A DNA stretch of 8,551 nt. Source: Promethearchaeia archaeon. Its GTDB lineage: Archaea; Asgardarchaeota; Lokiarchaeia; Sigyniarchaeales; SOKP01. Positions 1 to 6,537 of this stretch are shown here, one piece after another. The stretch is from the NCBI GenBank assembly GCA_029856375.1, contig JAHQWX010000057.1, positions 1-8,551 of the forward strand, given 5' to 3'. The stretch's first letter is position 1; each line of letters opens with the position of its first letter. Made by a program: the position numbers and the translations under genes. The notes under the pieces are model-generated. The model made no database searches and was not told the origin of the DNA. It worked only from the letters and a program-made list of their open reading frames with translations.

Positions 1-611
1 GTGTTTGTCAATTCCTTGAATATTTTTATTAATTCTCGCTTAAGTTCTTCTTGTCTATCTAGATCTAATTTCTGCTCTGAAATCCATTTATCCATTTTCT
101 CTTTAATATCGAGCTCTTCATTATCTCCAATTACATAAGAAATTTCGACTGCTTCAAGCGATTCAATCTTATTTACATATTCAAGATCTTCGTAAATGGG
201 TTTTACCATTAAACCCAAATTTATAATTAATGGTTGCAGTTGTAAACGTTCTAAACTTTCTAATAAATATTCTAATACCTTCTCTTTCTGAGAAATTTTT
301 TTATAAGACATAAATTCTTCTAGTAATCGAAATAAAGTTGTTCTTAACAATAATTCTTTATACTCCTCAATTTTTTCTACCTCGTGATCTAAGGTTTTTT
401 GAATACATTTATAGATAGATTTCATTAACGGCTTAACGGATTTAAACATTTGAAATAAATGTACGAAATTATAAATGCTTTCCAAAATTAGGAGTCTATG
501 TTCATCTGATTTGAAATTATCTATTAAAATATCCTCCAGATCATAAAATTCATTGGGGAGACCGAGGAAATCCTGTATTGCCTCAAAAATTAAGCTTGTA
601 TCTTCACTCAT
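1..611 (-). CDS. Unrecognised helical, probably cytoplasmic protein; N-terminal 203 residues, C-terminus beyond left edge
   Basis: An open frame runs on the minus strand from an ATG at 609-611 to the window edge without a stop, giving 203 residues (starting MSEDTSLIFEAIQDFLGLP). The ATG is the only normal start codon between the upstream in-frame TAA (about 681-683) and the body of the ORF. A TATA-like element centred about 28 nt upstream supports it as a leaderless or near-leaderless start. The product is rich in Leu, Ile, Glu and Lys, has no membrane segment or signal peptide, and looks almost entirely alpha-helical. It ends in a highly charged stretch (about 175-203) that could form a coiled coil. 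I recognise no family and see no catalytic motif or metal-binding cluster. Codon use resembles the neighbouring genes. The frame is very likely a real gene because a 600-base open frame is uncommon in this AT-rich sequence and a promoter sits at the right place. Function is unknown. Confidence 0.75.
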   Translation of the reverse strand, partial: MSEDTSLIFEAIQDFLGLPNEFYDLEDILIDNFKSDEHRLLILESIYNFVHLFQMFKSVKPLMKSIYKCIQKTLDHEVEKIEEYKELLLRTTLFRLLEEFMSYKKISQKEKVLEYLLESLERLQLQPLIINLGLMVKPIYEDLEYVNKIESLEAVEISYVIGDNEELDIKEKMDKWISEQKLDLDRQEELKRELIKIFKELTN

Positions 612-633
612 CCAATTATAATATCTCGTTAAG

Positions 634-643
634 GTTATATATT
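634..643 (-). promoter_or_regulatory. TATA-box-like promoter for the left-edge gene
   Basis: Read on the minus strand, the sequence GAAATATATAACC is preceded by a purine-rich stretch (GACGAAAAG) that could act as a BRE. The centre lies about 28 nt upstream of the ATG at 611, so transcription by an archaeal TBP/TFB system would start at or next to the start codon. There is no Shine-Dalgarno-like sequence in front of this ATG, which fits a leaderless mRNA. The call rests on motif and spacing only. Confidence 0.5.
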
Positions 644-682
644 TCTTTTCGTCCGAGAGTATTGGTATTGCACATTTATTTT

Positions 683-702
683 AAAAATTTAATAGGAAAA
701 AA
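683..702 (-). terminator. Oligo-T terminator after the DUF362 gene
   Basis: On the minus strand a T6 run (697-702) begins four nucleotides after the TAA of the DUF362 gene and is followed by a T5 run (683-687). No hairpin is evident. Archaeal RNA polymerase commonly terminates at short oligo-T tracts without a stem, so this is a plausible end of the DUF362 transcript before the promoter of the next minus-strand gene. Confidence 0.4.
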
Positions 703-705
703 GTA

Positions 706-2049
706 TTAGAACAAAGAGGGTATTAACGCCTTAGAACCGTGTAAAATTGAAGATAATAGGTAATATATCGCTTTAATCGTGGAAATTGGTACTAAGTCAA
801 AAGGTTTCACTCCACTTAACTTGAACATTGCCGTGGCAGTTTGTGCTAAATTATTACAATTCCCAGAAAAGAATACATTTTTTTCTCCAAAAACTTTCCT
901 TAATTTATCTCCGACTTCTTCAATTGCACAAAAGCCTGCAACTAAACCCTTAGTATATCCTTCTTTTTTTAACTGTTCAATTAAGTTGTCGTCAAATCCC
1001 TTACCCATTACTACAAACCAACTCCCTTTAAATTTATGTTTAAAATCAAGCGCAAGGACTTGCAGTAAAGCTAGAGGATTGTTCTGACAACCTTCTCTAC
1101 ATAAAAGTTCTTTACCTCTTATTATTTTCACATCGTCGGGAAATTCTTGGAGTAAATCAAATTCGTATTTCTCCTTGTATTCTGTTAGCGCTCTACCAAT
1201 AACCTTAATCTTCTTGAGATCTCCTACTCCAAGACCGCGTTCTGTAGCAATCCTTAGATGTGGAACATCCTCTAGTGTCATTCCGAAAATTCTCGCTCCA
1301 ACAACATCGACCGAAAGCGTATCGGTTCCACAAATTAAAATATTAAAATTCTTAACGAGTCTGTCTTCTAATGCAGTCGGTGGATAATGACCGTGAATGG
1401 TTCCTTCTATTCCGTCAATAATAGTAATATCGGGTTTAATGTATTCGTAAACATCTACTAACTTTGAGTGAAGGTTGTAATTGTGGTCCTTTCCTCTATC
1501 TTCGTGTTGTGGATAAGCCCATTGGTTTTTAATACCAAGCGTAACTCCTGCCATACTATGCGTTTTAAGCTTCGGTAGATTGATATAAGTGTAGAGATCT
1601 CGATTTTCCATCAATTTTACTATCGTTTTAGGCATTCTAAACGACTTTAAAATGTATCCCTTGGCGTCTTTTTCAATAGATTCCTTACCCTTAAAGGTGA
1701 AAGTTTCGGTCTTTTCCTCATCAAGATATATTGGTTTTGCCCCTGTTTTCTTACAAACTTTCCGAAAACCCGCGATTGCAAACACCAATCTAGTCATGTT
1801 GCTTTGAGTCGAATTTTCCATTACAAATATTTTTTGTGCTCCAATAATTTTTAATTGCTCAATTACAGCCTCTAAAACTACTGGAGAAGTATAACAATGC
1901 TTTTTAAAATCTATTCCATTTACTTTTATATAAACTTCCTTAGAGCTTTTTATAATCGGTGTTTTTGCCTTTTCAAGTTGAGAAAACAGTTCATTTACTG
2001 CCGATTTTACTCCTTGGTTTGTATCAGCTATATATACTTCAGAGGACAT
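706..2049 (-). CDS. DUF362 family protein with a cysteine-containing C-terminal domain
   Basis: A 447-residue protein begins at the ATG at 2047-2049. Residues about 35-290 match the DUF362 family. The diagnostic block is N157-L-P-K-L-K-T-H164 followed by G168-V-T-L-G-I-K-N175, with D212-G-I-E-G later. DUF362 proteins are widespread in anaerobic prokaryotes, often next to or fused to [4Fe-4S] ferredoxin modules. Their reaction is not firmly established, so none is assigned here. Residues about 300-447 form a second domain without the usual CxxCxxC ferredoxin repeat. It instead carries C317-x3-C321, C374 and C398, each in a Gly/Asn-rich context (CREGCQNN, GFCAIEE, GNCNN), which might hold a metal or cluster. 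No signal peptide is seen; a hydrophobic stretch near 426-436 lies close to the C-terminus. The upstream gene (2090-2596) ends 40 nt away on the same strand, so the two may be co-transcribed. Confidence 0.88.
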   Translation of the reverse strand: MSSEVYIADTNQGVKSAVNELFSQLEKAKTPIIKSSKEVYIKVNGIDFKKHCYTSPVVLEAVIEQLKIIGAQKIFVMENSTQSNMTRLVFAIAGFRKVCKKTGAKPIYLDEEKTETFTFKGKESIEKDAKGYILKSFRMPKTIVKLMENRDLYTYINLPKLKTHSMAGVTLGIKNQWAYPQHEDRGKDHNYNLHSKLVDVYEYIKPDITIIDGIEGTIHGHYPPTALEDRLVKNFNILICGTDTLSVDVVGARIFGMTLEDVPHLRIATERGLGVGDLKKIKVIGRALTEYKEKYEFDLLQEFPDDVKIIRGKELLCREGCQNNPLALLQVLALDFKHKFKGSWFVVMGKGFDDNLIEQLKKEGYTKGLVAGFCAIEEVGDKLRKVFGEKNVFFSGNCNNLAQTATAMFKLSGVKPFDLVPISTIKAIYYLLSSILHGSKALIPSLF

Positions 2050-2080
2050 AAAGCATCAAATTACTTTTTGTTCCAATTTA

Positions 2081-2088
2081 ATATAAAA
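2081..2088 (-). promoter_or_regulatory. TATA-like element upstream of the DUF362 gene
   Basis: The 40-nt gap between the two minus-strand genes contains TTTTATAT (minus strand), centred about 36 nt upstream of the ATG at 2049. That would give a leader of about ten nucleotides. The DUF362 gene may therefore be transcribed on its own as well as by read-through from the membrane-protein gene. In AT-rich DNA such a match is weak evidence. Confidence 0.35.
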
Positions 2089-2089
2089 T

Positions 2090-2596
2090 TTAGTAATTTC
2101 TTTTTGATAGCTCGATTTTAAACCCAATTAAAATAATCAGCGTGCCTATCGTATGCGTTCCCAAATAAAAAATGACCGTGTGGAAACTGGTCCATACGAT
2201 TGGTTCTGTTGGATAAGGTAAATATCCAAATAGAATGAACCATGCACCATGTTCGAACAAAGTATTGAACGCCCCCGAGCTTAATATCCATAACGGTATG
2301 TACAATTTTTTGTTTTTTAATATTAAAAAATTCGGCATTAGCATAAACCAACAACCGTACGCAACATAATCGAACAAAACGACAACTGCCGAGAATGTAG
2401 GTTGAAAGTTAAAAATCACCATAAATGTTTGGTCGATTAAACCAACGATAAATCCAGAAACATGTCTAAAAAAGATTGTAATTCTCTCATCCCTTTTGAT
2501 GTATAAAAATATCGATTGCAACGAGATAACGATTAGTAGGCCTATTGATACTATTAGTAGAAGCTCTTCAAAACTTAGGTTCGGGAATCCGTTCAT
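2090..2596 (-). CDS. Small multi-spanning membrane protein of unknown function
   Basis: A 168-residue hydrophobic protein starts at the ATG at 2594-2596. About five membrane segments can be seen: residues 11-32, 41-62, 69-93, 99-126 and 136-158. Short charged turns (KRDER at 34-38, KNKK at 94-97) and a basic tail (KIELSKRNY) suggest these loops and the C-terminus face the cytoplasm under the positive-inside rule. Polar residues inside otherwise hydrophobic segments (D55, D76, E115 with H116, H139, H148) might line a ligand or cofactor site, but no known motif is recognised. A TATA-like box sits about 30 nt upstream of the start with no Shine-Dalgarno sequence. The DUF362 gene follows 40 nt downstream in the same direction, so a shared transcript and related role are possible but unproven. 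There is no signal peptide beyond the first membrane span. Confidence 0.8.
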   Translation of the reverse strand: MNGFPNLSFEELLLIVSIGLLIVISLQSIFLYIKRDERITIFFRHVSGFIVGLIDQTFMVIFNFQPTFSAVVVLFDYVAYGCWFMLMPNFLILKNKKLYIPLWILSSGAFNTLFEHGAWFILFGYLPYPTEPIVWTSFHTVIFYLGTHTIGTLIILIGFKIELSKRNY

Positions 2597-2621
2597 TTTA
2601 TAATAATCTAAAAGCCATTAC

Positions 2622-2629
2622 TATATATT
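2622..2629 (-). promoter_or_regulatory. TATA-box-like promoter for the 168-residue membrane protein gene
   Basis: The minus strand reads AAAAAATATATAGTAA, with the TATA core centred about 30 nt upstream of the ATG at 2596 and an A-rich stretch before it. The spacing predicts a leaderless or very short-leader transcript, matching the absence of any Shine-Dalgarno sequence at this start. Confidence 0.5.
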
Positions 2630-2745
2630 TTTTAAGATTAAATCTGATTGATAACGGTTCGTACAAAAAAATAGGCGTTAATTATGGTTAAAGATGTTTT
2701 CACATAATATTATTTTTTATTAATTATTTCAGCAGTAATATTCCG

Positions 2746-2770
2746 ATTTTTAACAATTTTAGTTAAAAAT
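2746..2770. repeat. Perfect 9-bp inverted repeat, possible operator
   Basis: ATTTTTAAC (2746-2754) and GTTAAAAAT (2762-2770) are exact reverse complements separated by seven bases. The site lies in the divergent promoter region, about 110-135 nt upstream of the 2882 start. It could be an operator for a dimeric regulator or a weak hairpin. Being almost pure A/T it could also occur by chance. Confidence 0.35.
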
Positions 2771-2871
2771 TTAATAGATAATAAGCCATAAGTTAAAATG
2801 TGTTCTACACCCTTTAATAATAGTTAGTTAAAGGATTCTTACAAGAAGAAGGGCGTCAAAAGAAAAACTGA

Positions 2872-2876
2872 GAGGT
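2872..2876 (+). promoter_or_regulatory. Shine-Dalgarno sequence for the thioredoxin-domain gene
   Basis: GAGGT ends five nucleotides before the ATG at 2882 and matches the anti-Shine-Dalgarno core. It decides the start, because a competing ATG at 2877-2879 in another frame abuts the site and leads to a stop after eight codons. The gene is therefore probably translated from a leadered mRNA, unlike several minus-strand genes here. Confidence 0.6.
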
Positions 2877-2881
2877 ATGAA

Positions 2882-4972
2882 ATGGAAAAAAATAATAAGC
2901 TAATAAATGAGAAAAGCCCTTATTTATTACAACACGCTAACAATCCTGTGGAATGGTATCCTTGGGGTGATGAGGCGTTTGTAAAAGCTGGAAAAGAAAA
3001 TAAGCCTATTTTCTTATCAATTGGATATAGCACTTGCCATTGGTGCCATGTGATGGCGCACGAATCGTTCGAGGACGAAGAAGTTGCGAAACTCATGAAC
3101 GACTCTTTCGTATCAATAAAAGTCGACAGAGAAGAACGACCCGATATCGATAAAATTTACATGAATGTGTGTCAAATGCTCACGGGGAGCGGTGGCTGGC
3201 CTTTGACAGTTGTTATGACGCCAGATAAGAAACCGTTTTTCGCGGGCACATACTTTCCTAAACACAGTCGAATGGGACGAATTGGCATGTTGGAATTAAT
3301 CCCTCGTATCAAATTAGCCTGGTCAACGCAAAAAAACGAACTCGTTACTTCTGCTGAGAGAATTGCGACTGTTCTCCAACATAATGTTGGAGAAATCCCT
3401 CACGAGGATGAGCTCGGAGAACCAACGATAAAATTTGCATACGAAGAATTAAACCAAAAGTATGATCGTGTATATGGTGGATTTGGTCTTTTTCCAAAGT
3501 TCCCAACGCCCCACAATCTTCTCTTTTTGCTTACGTATTGGAAGCGGTATAAATCCAGTAAAGCGTTAGAAATGGTTGAGCGAACGCTTCGATCTATGAG
3601 GCTCGGAGGTATATACGATCATATTGGCTTTGGATTTCACAGATATTCCACCGATCAAAAATGGCTAGTCCCTCATTTTGAAAAAATGTTGTACGATCAA
3701 GCTTTAATTTCCTTGGCGTATATTGAAGCGTATCAAGCAACTAAGAAAGAAGAATACAGAAAAACAGCAGAGGAAATCTTCAGTTATGTTTTGAGAGACA
3801 TGACTTCTCCCGAAGGGGGCTTCTATTCTGCTGAAGACGCGGATAGCGAAGGCGTGGAGGGGAAATTTTACCTCTGGACTCGAACAGAAATCAATGAAAT
3901 TCTCGAAAAGGACGAAGCAGAATTAATTATTAAGGTATTTAACGTAGAGAGCGAAGGAAATTTCTCTGAAGAAGCAACCGGTCGTAAAACTGGTGAAAAT
4001 ATTTTACATTTGACGGCACCTCTTAGCGACTTATCAATAGAAATGGAAATATCTGAAGCTGAATTATCGAAAAGAATAGAAACTGCGAGACAAAAGTTAT
4101 TTAAGATTAGAGAGAAGAGAATTCATCCTCACAAAGACGATAAGATATTAACTAGCTGGAACGGATTAATGATCGCTGCTTTATCTAAAGGCGCTCAAGT
4201 ATTTGGCGAACCAAAATATATAGAAGCCTCGGAAAAGGCAACAAATTTTATTCTTAAAGAAATGGTCAATACTGAAGGATGTCTATTACACACTTATCGC
4301 GAAGGACAATCCGGCATTCTAGCATATTTAGACGATTACGCATTTCTTATTTGGGGGCTATTAGAACTATTTGAAGCGTCATTTGATACCAAAATGCTCC
4401 AAAAAGCATTGGAATTAAACGAAGAATTATTGAATAAATTCTGGGATAATAACAATGGCGCTTTTTATTTTACGGCAACCGATAGCGAAGATTTACTCTT
4501 TCGGCAGAAAGAAATCTATGATGGTGCCATTCCCTCAGGAAATTCCGTCGCAATGTTAAACCTTCAACGGATTGGAAAAATAAAATTGGAACCAGAGTTA
4601 GTAGAAAAAGCGTTAAAAATTGGTAAATTTTTCGCGGAACAAGTGAATCAAGCGCCAAGCGCTCATTCTTACCTGTTAACCGCCGTAGATTTTGCTATAG
4701 GACCTTCATATTTGGTTTTAATTGCTGGATATTCTGATTCCGAAGATACAATAACGATGATAAACGCAATTCGCTGCAATTACCTTCCGAATGCGATACT
4801 TATTCACCGACCTTCTGAAATTGAATCCCCTTTTATCGACGAAATTGCAGAATCCTATAAGTTTCAGAATAGCGTCGATGGAAAATCAACTTCTTATGTG
4901 TGCGAAAATTTTACTTGTAAAGCACCAGTTACAAACGCTAAAAAAATGCTGGAACTACTTGATTTGTCCTAA
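2882..4972 (+). CDS. YyaL/SSP411/Spata20-family protein: thioredoxin-like domain plus six-hairpin glycosidase-like domain
   Basis: A full-length 696-residue member of a family found in all three domains of life and usually about 670-700 residues long. Residues about 1-165 are the DUF255 thioredoxin-like domain, with the redox motif C52-H-W-C55 in the family signature STCHWCHVM and the conserved opening [19 protein letters not shown]. The rest is an (alpha/alpha)6-barrel region related to N-acylglucosamine epimerase-like folds. It shows the family blocks G242-G-I-Y-D-H247, P264-H-F-E-K-M-L-Y-D-Q273, S316-A-E-D-A-D-S-E323, T424-S-W-N-G-L-M430 and S552-G-N-S555. A C-terminal pair, C674-x4-C679, precedes a Pro, as in other members. 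No signal peptide or membrane segment is present, so the protein is probably cytoplasmic. The true substrate of this family is not well established. A GAGGT Shine-Dalgarno sequence and the N-terminal family match support the start. Confidence 0.95.
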   Translation: MEKNNKLINEKSPYLLQHANNPVEWYPWGDEAFVKAGKENKPIFLSIGYSTCHWCHVMAHESFEDEEVAKLMNDSFVSIKVDREERPDIDKIYMNVCQMLTGSGGWPLTVVMTPDKKPFFAGTYFPKHSRMGRIGMLELIPRIKLAWSTQKNELVTSAERIATVLQHNVGEIPHEDELGEPTIKFAYEELNQKYDRVYGGFGLFPKFPTPHNLLFLLTYWKRYKSSKALEMVERTLRSMRLGGIYDHIGFGFHRYSTDQKWLVPHFEKMLYDQALISLAYIEAYQATKKEEYRKTAEEIFSYVLRDMTSPEGGFYSAEDADSEGVEGKFYLWTRTEINEILEKDEAELIIKVFNVESEGNFSEEATGRKTGENILHLTAPLSDLSIEMEISEAELSKRIETARQKLFKIREKRIHPHKDDKILTSWNGLMIAALSKGAQVFGEPKYIEASEKATNFILKEMVNTEGCLLHTYREGQSGILAYLDDYAFLIWGLLELFEASFDTKMLQKALELNEELLNKFWDNNNGAFYFTATDSEDLLFRQKEIYDGAIPSGNSVAMLNLQRIGKIKLEPELVEKALKIGKFFAEQVNQAPSAHSYLLTAVDFAIGPSYLVLIAGYSDSEDTITMINAIRCNYLPNAILIHRPSEIESPFIDEIAESYKFQNSVDGKSTSYVCENFTCKAPVTNAKKMLELLDLS
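4940..4946 (-). terminator. Oligo-T tract, possible terminator of the 4994-5695 gene
   Basis: On the minus strand a T7 run lies about 50 nt past the TAG of the membrane-protein gene, inside the 3' end of the convergent plus-strand gene. Between that stop and this run the minus strand is purine-rich with no T-run, so this is the first credible stop for that transcript. The two convergent mRNAs would then overlap at their 3' ends. Confidence 0.3.
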
Positions 4973-4973
4973 A

Positions 4974-5012
4974 TTTCCCGTTTCTTCTCTTTTCTATGTA
5001 TTCTCGCTTTTT
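4974..5012 (+). terminator. Pyrimidine/T-rich tract after the thioredoxin-domain gene
   Basis: Just past the TAA (4970-4972) the plus strand becomes strongly pyrimidine-rich (TTTCTTCTCTTTTCT, about 4981-4995) and then reaches a T5 run at 5008-5012. There is no clear hairpin. This fits an archaeal oligo-T terminator and lies across the end of the convergent gene. Confidence 0.35.
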
Positions 5013-5695
5013 ATTGCTCTACTCACAATATAGAGTATTATAGAATACATAGATCCACCTATTATTCCAACATAAAAACTCCATATAAACAAAAAACAAG
5101 TAAAAACGACTCCACTTCCGATCAAAGTAATATATAAGTAGGAGGTTTTCTCTTTTCCAATAAATAAAACTACTGCACCAATATAGAGAAAACAGATTCC
5201 AGCTTCGATAAAACTAATTTTAAATACGGCACAAAGAGACGCAATAAAGGGATTGAGCGGCGAAAAATCCGCTGGATTAATTAACATTATTAGTAAATTT
5301 GCATTTTCAATTGCGTCAAACACTGCAGCAATTGTAGTTGCCAAAGTTAAGATTAATCCAAGCTCTTGGATTTTTCCTTCTAATTTGCGCGTTAGAATTA
5401 ATACGCTTTGGGCACCAAATAAACTATAAGTTATAAGGAAGATATAATCTATATAGGTCACGATCGCCTGTTTTTCCATTTCAGATTGCCCCCACGCAGT
5501 AAATATTGTATCAATCGTTTCTGGCGTCCACGCTAGTTCAAATTCTAGCACTCCATAGCCATAAGCGATTCTTAATCCTATCTCGTTAATGATAAATACA
5601 AAAACCGTTATCATTATGAATGGGACAAATAAAATTATAGTTGATATTGTTAAGGTCTTGTCTTTTGGAAATTTCTTAAGCCTTTCTAGTAACAA
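4994..5695 (-). CDS. Uncharacterised six-span integral membrane protein
   Basis: The ORF encodes 233 residues from a TTG at 5693-5695. There is no ATG, GTG or other TTG between the upstream in-frame stop and this codon, and the next Met (residue 28) would cut off most of the first membrane span, so TTG is chosen with reservation. Predicted spans are about 15-37, 82-101, 111-138, 148-179, 185-208 and 209-227, with a basic N-terminus (ERLKKFPKDK). A loop of about 45 residues after span 1 contains F-E-L-A-W-T-P-E and W69-G, followed by D83-x6-Y90, then D127-A-I-E-N131 in span 3 and K159 in span 4. From memory this pattern (TP-E loop, D...Y, D-A-x-E-N, K) recurs in unannotated bacterial membrane proteins, but I cannot name a family. 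It converges on the plus-strand gene with a 21-nt gap and follows the glycosyltransferase gene after 89-97 nt. Function is unknown. Confidence 0.8.
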   Translation of the reverse strand: MLLERLKKFPKDKTLTISTIILFVPFIMITVFVFIINEIGLRIAYGYGVLEFELAWTPETIDTIFTAWGQSEMEKQAIVTYIDYIFLITYSLFGAQSVLILTRKLEGKIQELGLILTLATTIAAVFDAIENANLLIMLINPADFSPLNPFIASLCAVFKISFIEAGICFLYIGAVVLFIGKEKTSYLYITLIGSGVVFTCFLFIWSFYVGIIGGSMYSIILYIVSRAIKSENT

Positions 5696-5734
5696 TTTAA
5701 TTCCAATATAGTATTTTTTGTCTAATTTAAGGTG

Positions 5735-5749
5735 ATTTTCTTAGAAAAT
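5735..5749. repeat. Short palindrome upstream of the 5695 start, next to a TATA-like sequence
   Basis: ATTTTC (5735-5740) and GAAAAT (5744-5749) form a perfect 6-bp inverted repeat with a 3-nt centre. It adjoins a minus-strand TATA-like stretch (TTAATATATT, about 5746-5755) that lies some 55 nt upstream of the membrane-protein TTG. This could be a promoter with an operator. With only six AT-rich base pairs it is weak. Confidence 0.2.
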
Positions 5750-5784
5750 ATATTAATGCCAAGCTATTTAAAACTTTAATTTTC

Positions 5785-6513
5785 CTAATTTTGGCGCGTA
5801 ATTTTATAGTTTAAGTAAGTCTTAGCGCAAATTACGATAACTTTTAAGAGATATATCATTGGATTTTTAACTAACCTCGATTCGCCCCCTCTCCTCTGGT
5901 AAAAATGAATCGGTACTTCAGCGATATTATAATTATTAAATTTCGCGTGGATTATCATTTCTTGAGTATAAGTATATTTGCCTCTCATTTTTTTAACCAA
6001 AATCTGTGCTAATTCCTTAGAGACAACTCTAAATCCCGCCTGAGTATCAGATATTGGTGTTGCTCGCGATATAAAGAAAGAGACTAATTTTGAAATTAGT
6101 ATGTTTCCGAGTTTGTTAAGAGAATTAAATCGGAACTCAATATTTCTTAGTCGAGTACCTAAAATTAAATCCACGCCTTGTTTCTTGTAATACTCAAAAC
6201 CCTTAAGCATTTTAGGTATTTCAAATGGATCGTACTGGCCGTCTGCATCTAAGCTAATAATTATATCTGCTTCTCTTTCTAAAGCTTCTTCTAATCCTTT
6301 AAGCATTGTTTGCCCCAATCCTAGGTTTTTCTCGTTTTGGATAACGATTGCTCCATGGTGCTCAGCAATTTTGGCTGTTCTATCTGTGCTTCCATCGTCT
6401 ATAACCATCGTTTTAATTTCGTAGTTATCGATCTTAGGAACTCTCTCTAATACCCAAGAAATGGTTTTTTCTTCGTTAAATGCGGGAATAATTACAAATA
6501 TTTTGAATTTCAT
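5785..6513 (-). CDS. DPM1-like family 2 glycosyltransferase (polyprenyl-phosphate sugar synthase type)
   Basis: A 242-residue GT-A fold enzyme. The ATG at 6511-6513 is chosen because the family fold begins at once (MKFKIFVIIPAFNEEKTI). A GTG at 6549 would add 12 residues but places the TATA-like box inside the gene. Motifs are I9-P-A-F-N-E-E15 (nucleotide-sugar binding), D39-D-G-S-T-D44, the metal-binding D89-A-D91-G-Q93, S155-D-T-Q-A-G-F-R162 and Q184-E185, with R207-R-G-G near the end. These match DPM1-like GT2 enzymes, which transfer a sugar from a nucleotide donor to a polyprenyl (dolichyl) phosphate on the cytoplasmic face of the membrane, typically feeding glycan or N-glycan assembly. 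The exact sugar cannot be read from sequence. There are no large C-terminal membrane domains, only a hydrophobic stretch at 218-230 that may help membrane contact. It is divergent from the sensor kinase and upstream of the six-span protein. Confidence 0.9.
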   Translation of the reverse strand: MKFKIFVIIPAFNEEKTISWVLERVPKIDNYEIKTMVIDDGSTDRTAKIAEHHGAIVIQNEKNLGLGQTMLKGLEEALEREADIIISLDADGQYDPFEIPKMLKGFEYYKKQGVDLILGTRLRNIEFRFNSLNKLGNILISKLVSFFISRATPISDTQAGFRVVSKELAQILVKKMRGKYTYTQEMIIHAKFNNYNIAEVPIHFYQRRGGESRLVKNPMIYLLKVIVICAKTYLNYKITRQN

Positions 6514-6529
6514 GGAAAATTTTATTAAT

Positions 6530-6537
6530 TTTATATA
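6530..6537 (-). promoter_or_regulatory. TATA-box-like element for the glycosyltransferase gene
   Basis: The minus strand reads CATATATAAAATTAATA just upstream of the ATG at 6513, with the TATA core centred about 20-22 nt before it. That is slightly closer than usual for a leaderless start. It would lie inside the gene if the GTG at 6549 were used, which favours the shorter ORF. No Shine-Dalgarno sequence is present. Confidence 0.4.

Larger units (their letters stand above)
2597..2881. other. Divergent intergenic region (285 nt)
   Basis: This stretch separates the minus-strand membrane-protein gene from the plus-strand thioredoxin-domain gene and carries stops in all frames at short intervals. 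Its contents are the minus-strand TATA-like box at 2622-2629, a 9-bp perfect inverted repeat at 2746-2754/2762-2770, loose plus-strand TATA candidates (TTTAATAG near 2770-2777 and TTTAATAA near 2813-2820), and a Shine-Dalgarno sequence at 2872-2876. I find no RNA gene or coding frame longer than about ten codons. Confidence 0.6.

Noticed and set aside
779..1387. Plus-strand open frames of 70 and 102 codons (1175-1387 and 779-1087)
   Set aside because: They lie antisense inside the DUF362 gene, have no domain signature or promoter, and their residue composition is that expected of a shadow frame.
1897..2121. Plus-strand open frame of 74 codons spanning the junction of two minus-strand genes
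   Set aside because: Antisense to the DUF362 gene start and the end of the membrane-protein gene, Phe/Tyr-rich by base composition, no ribosome binding site.
2118..2354. Alternative minus-strand frame of 78 codons within the membrane-protein gene
   Set aside because: A shifted frame of the 168-residue gene with no membrane pattern or start signal of its own; the 168-residue frame has the promoter and coherent spans.
2597..2881. Possible small RNA or riboswitch in the divergent intergenic region
   Set aside because: Extremely AT-rich with only one AT-only stem; no GC-rich helices or known riboswitch core could be recognised.
4470..5033. Shadow frames around the end of the thioredoxin-domain gene (4470-4658 minus, 4791-5033 plus)
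   Set aside because: They overlap a well-conserved family protein in other frames and show no independent features.
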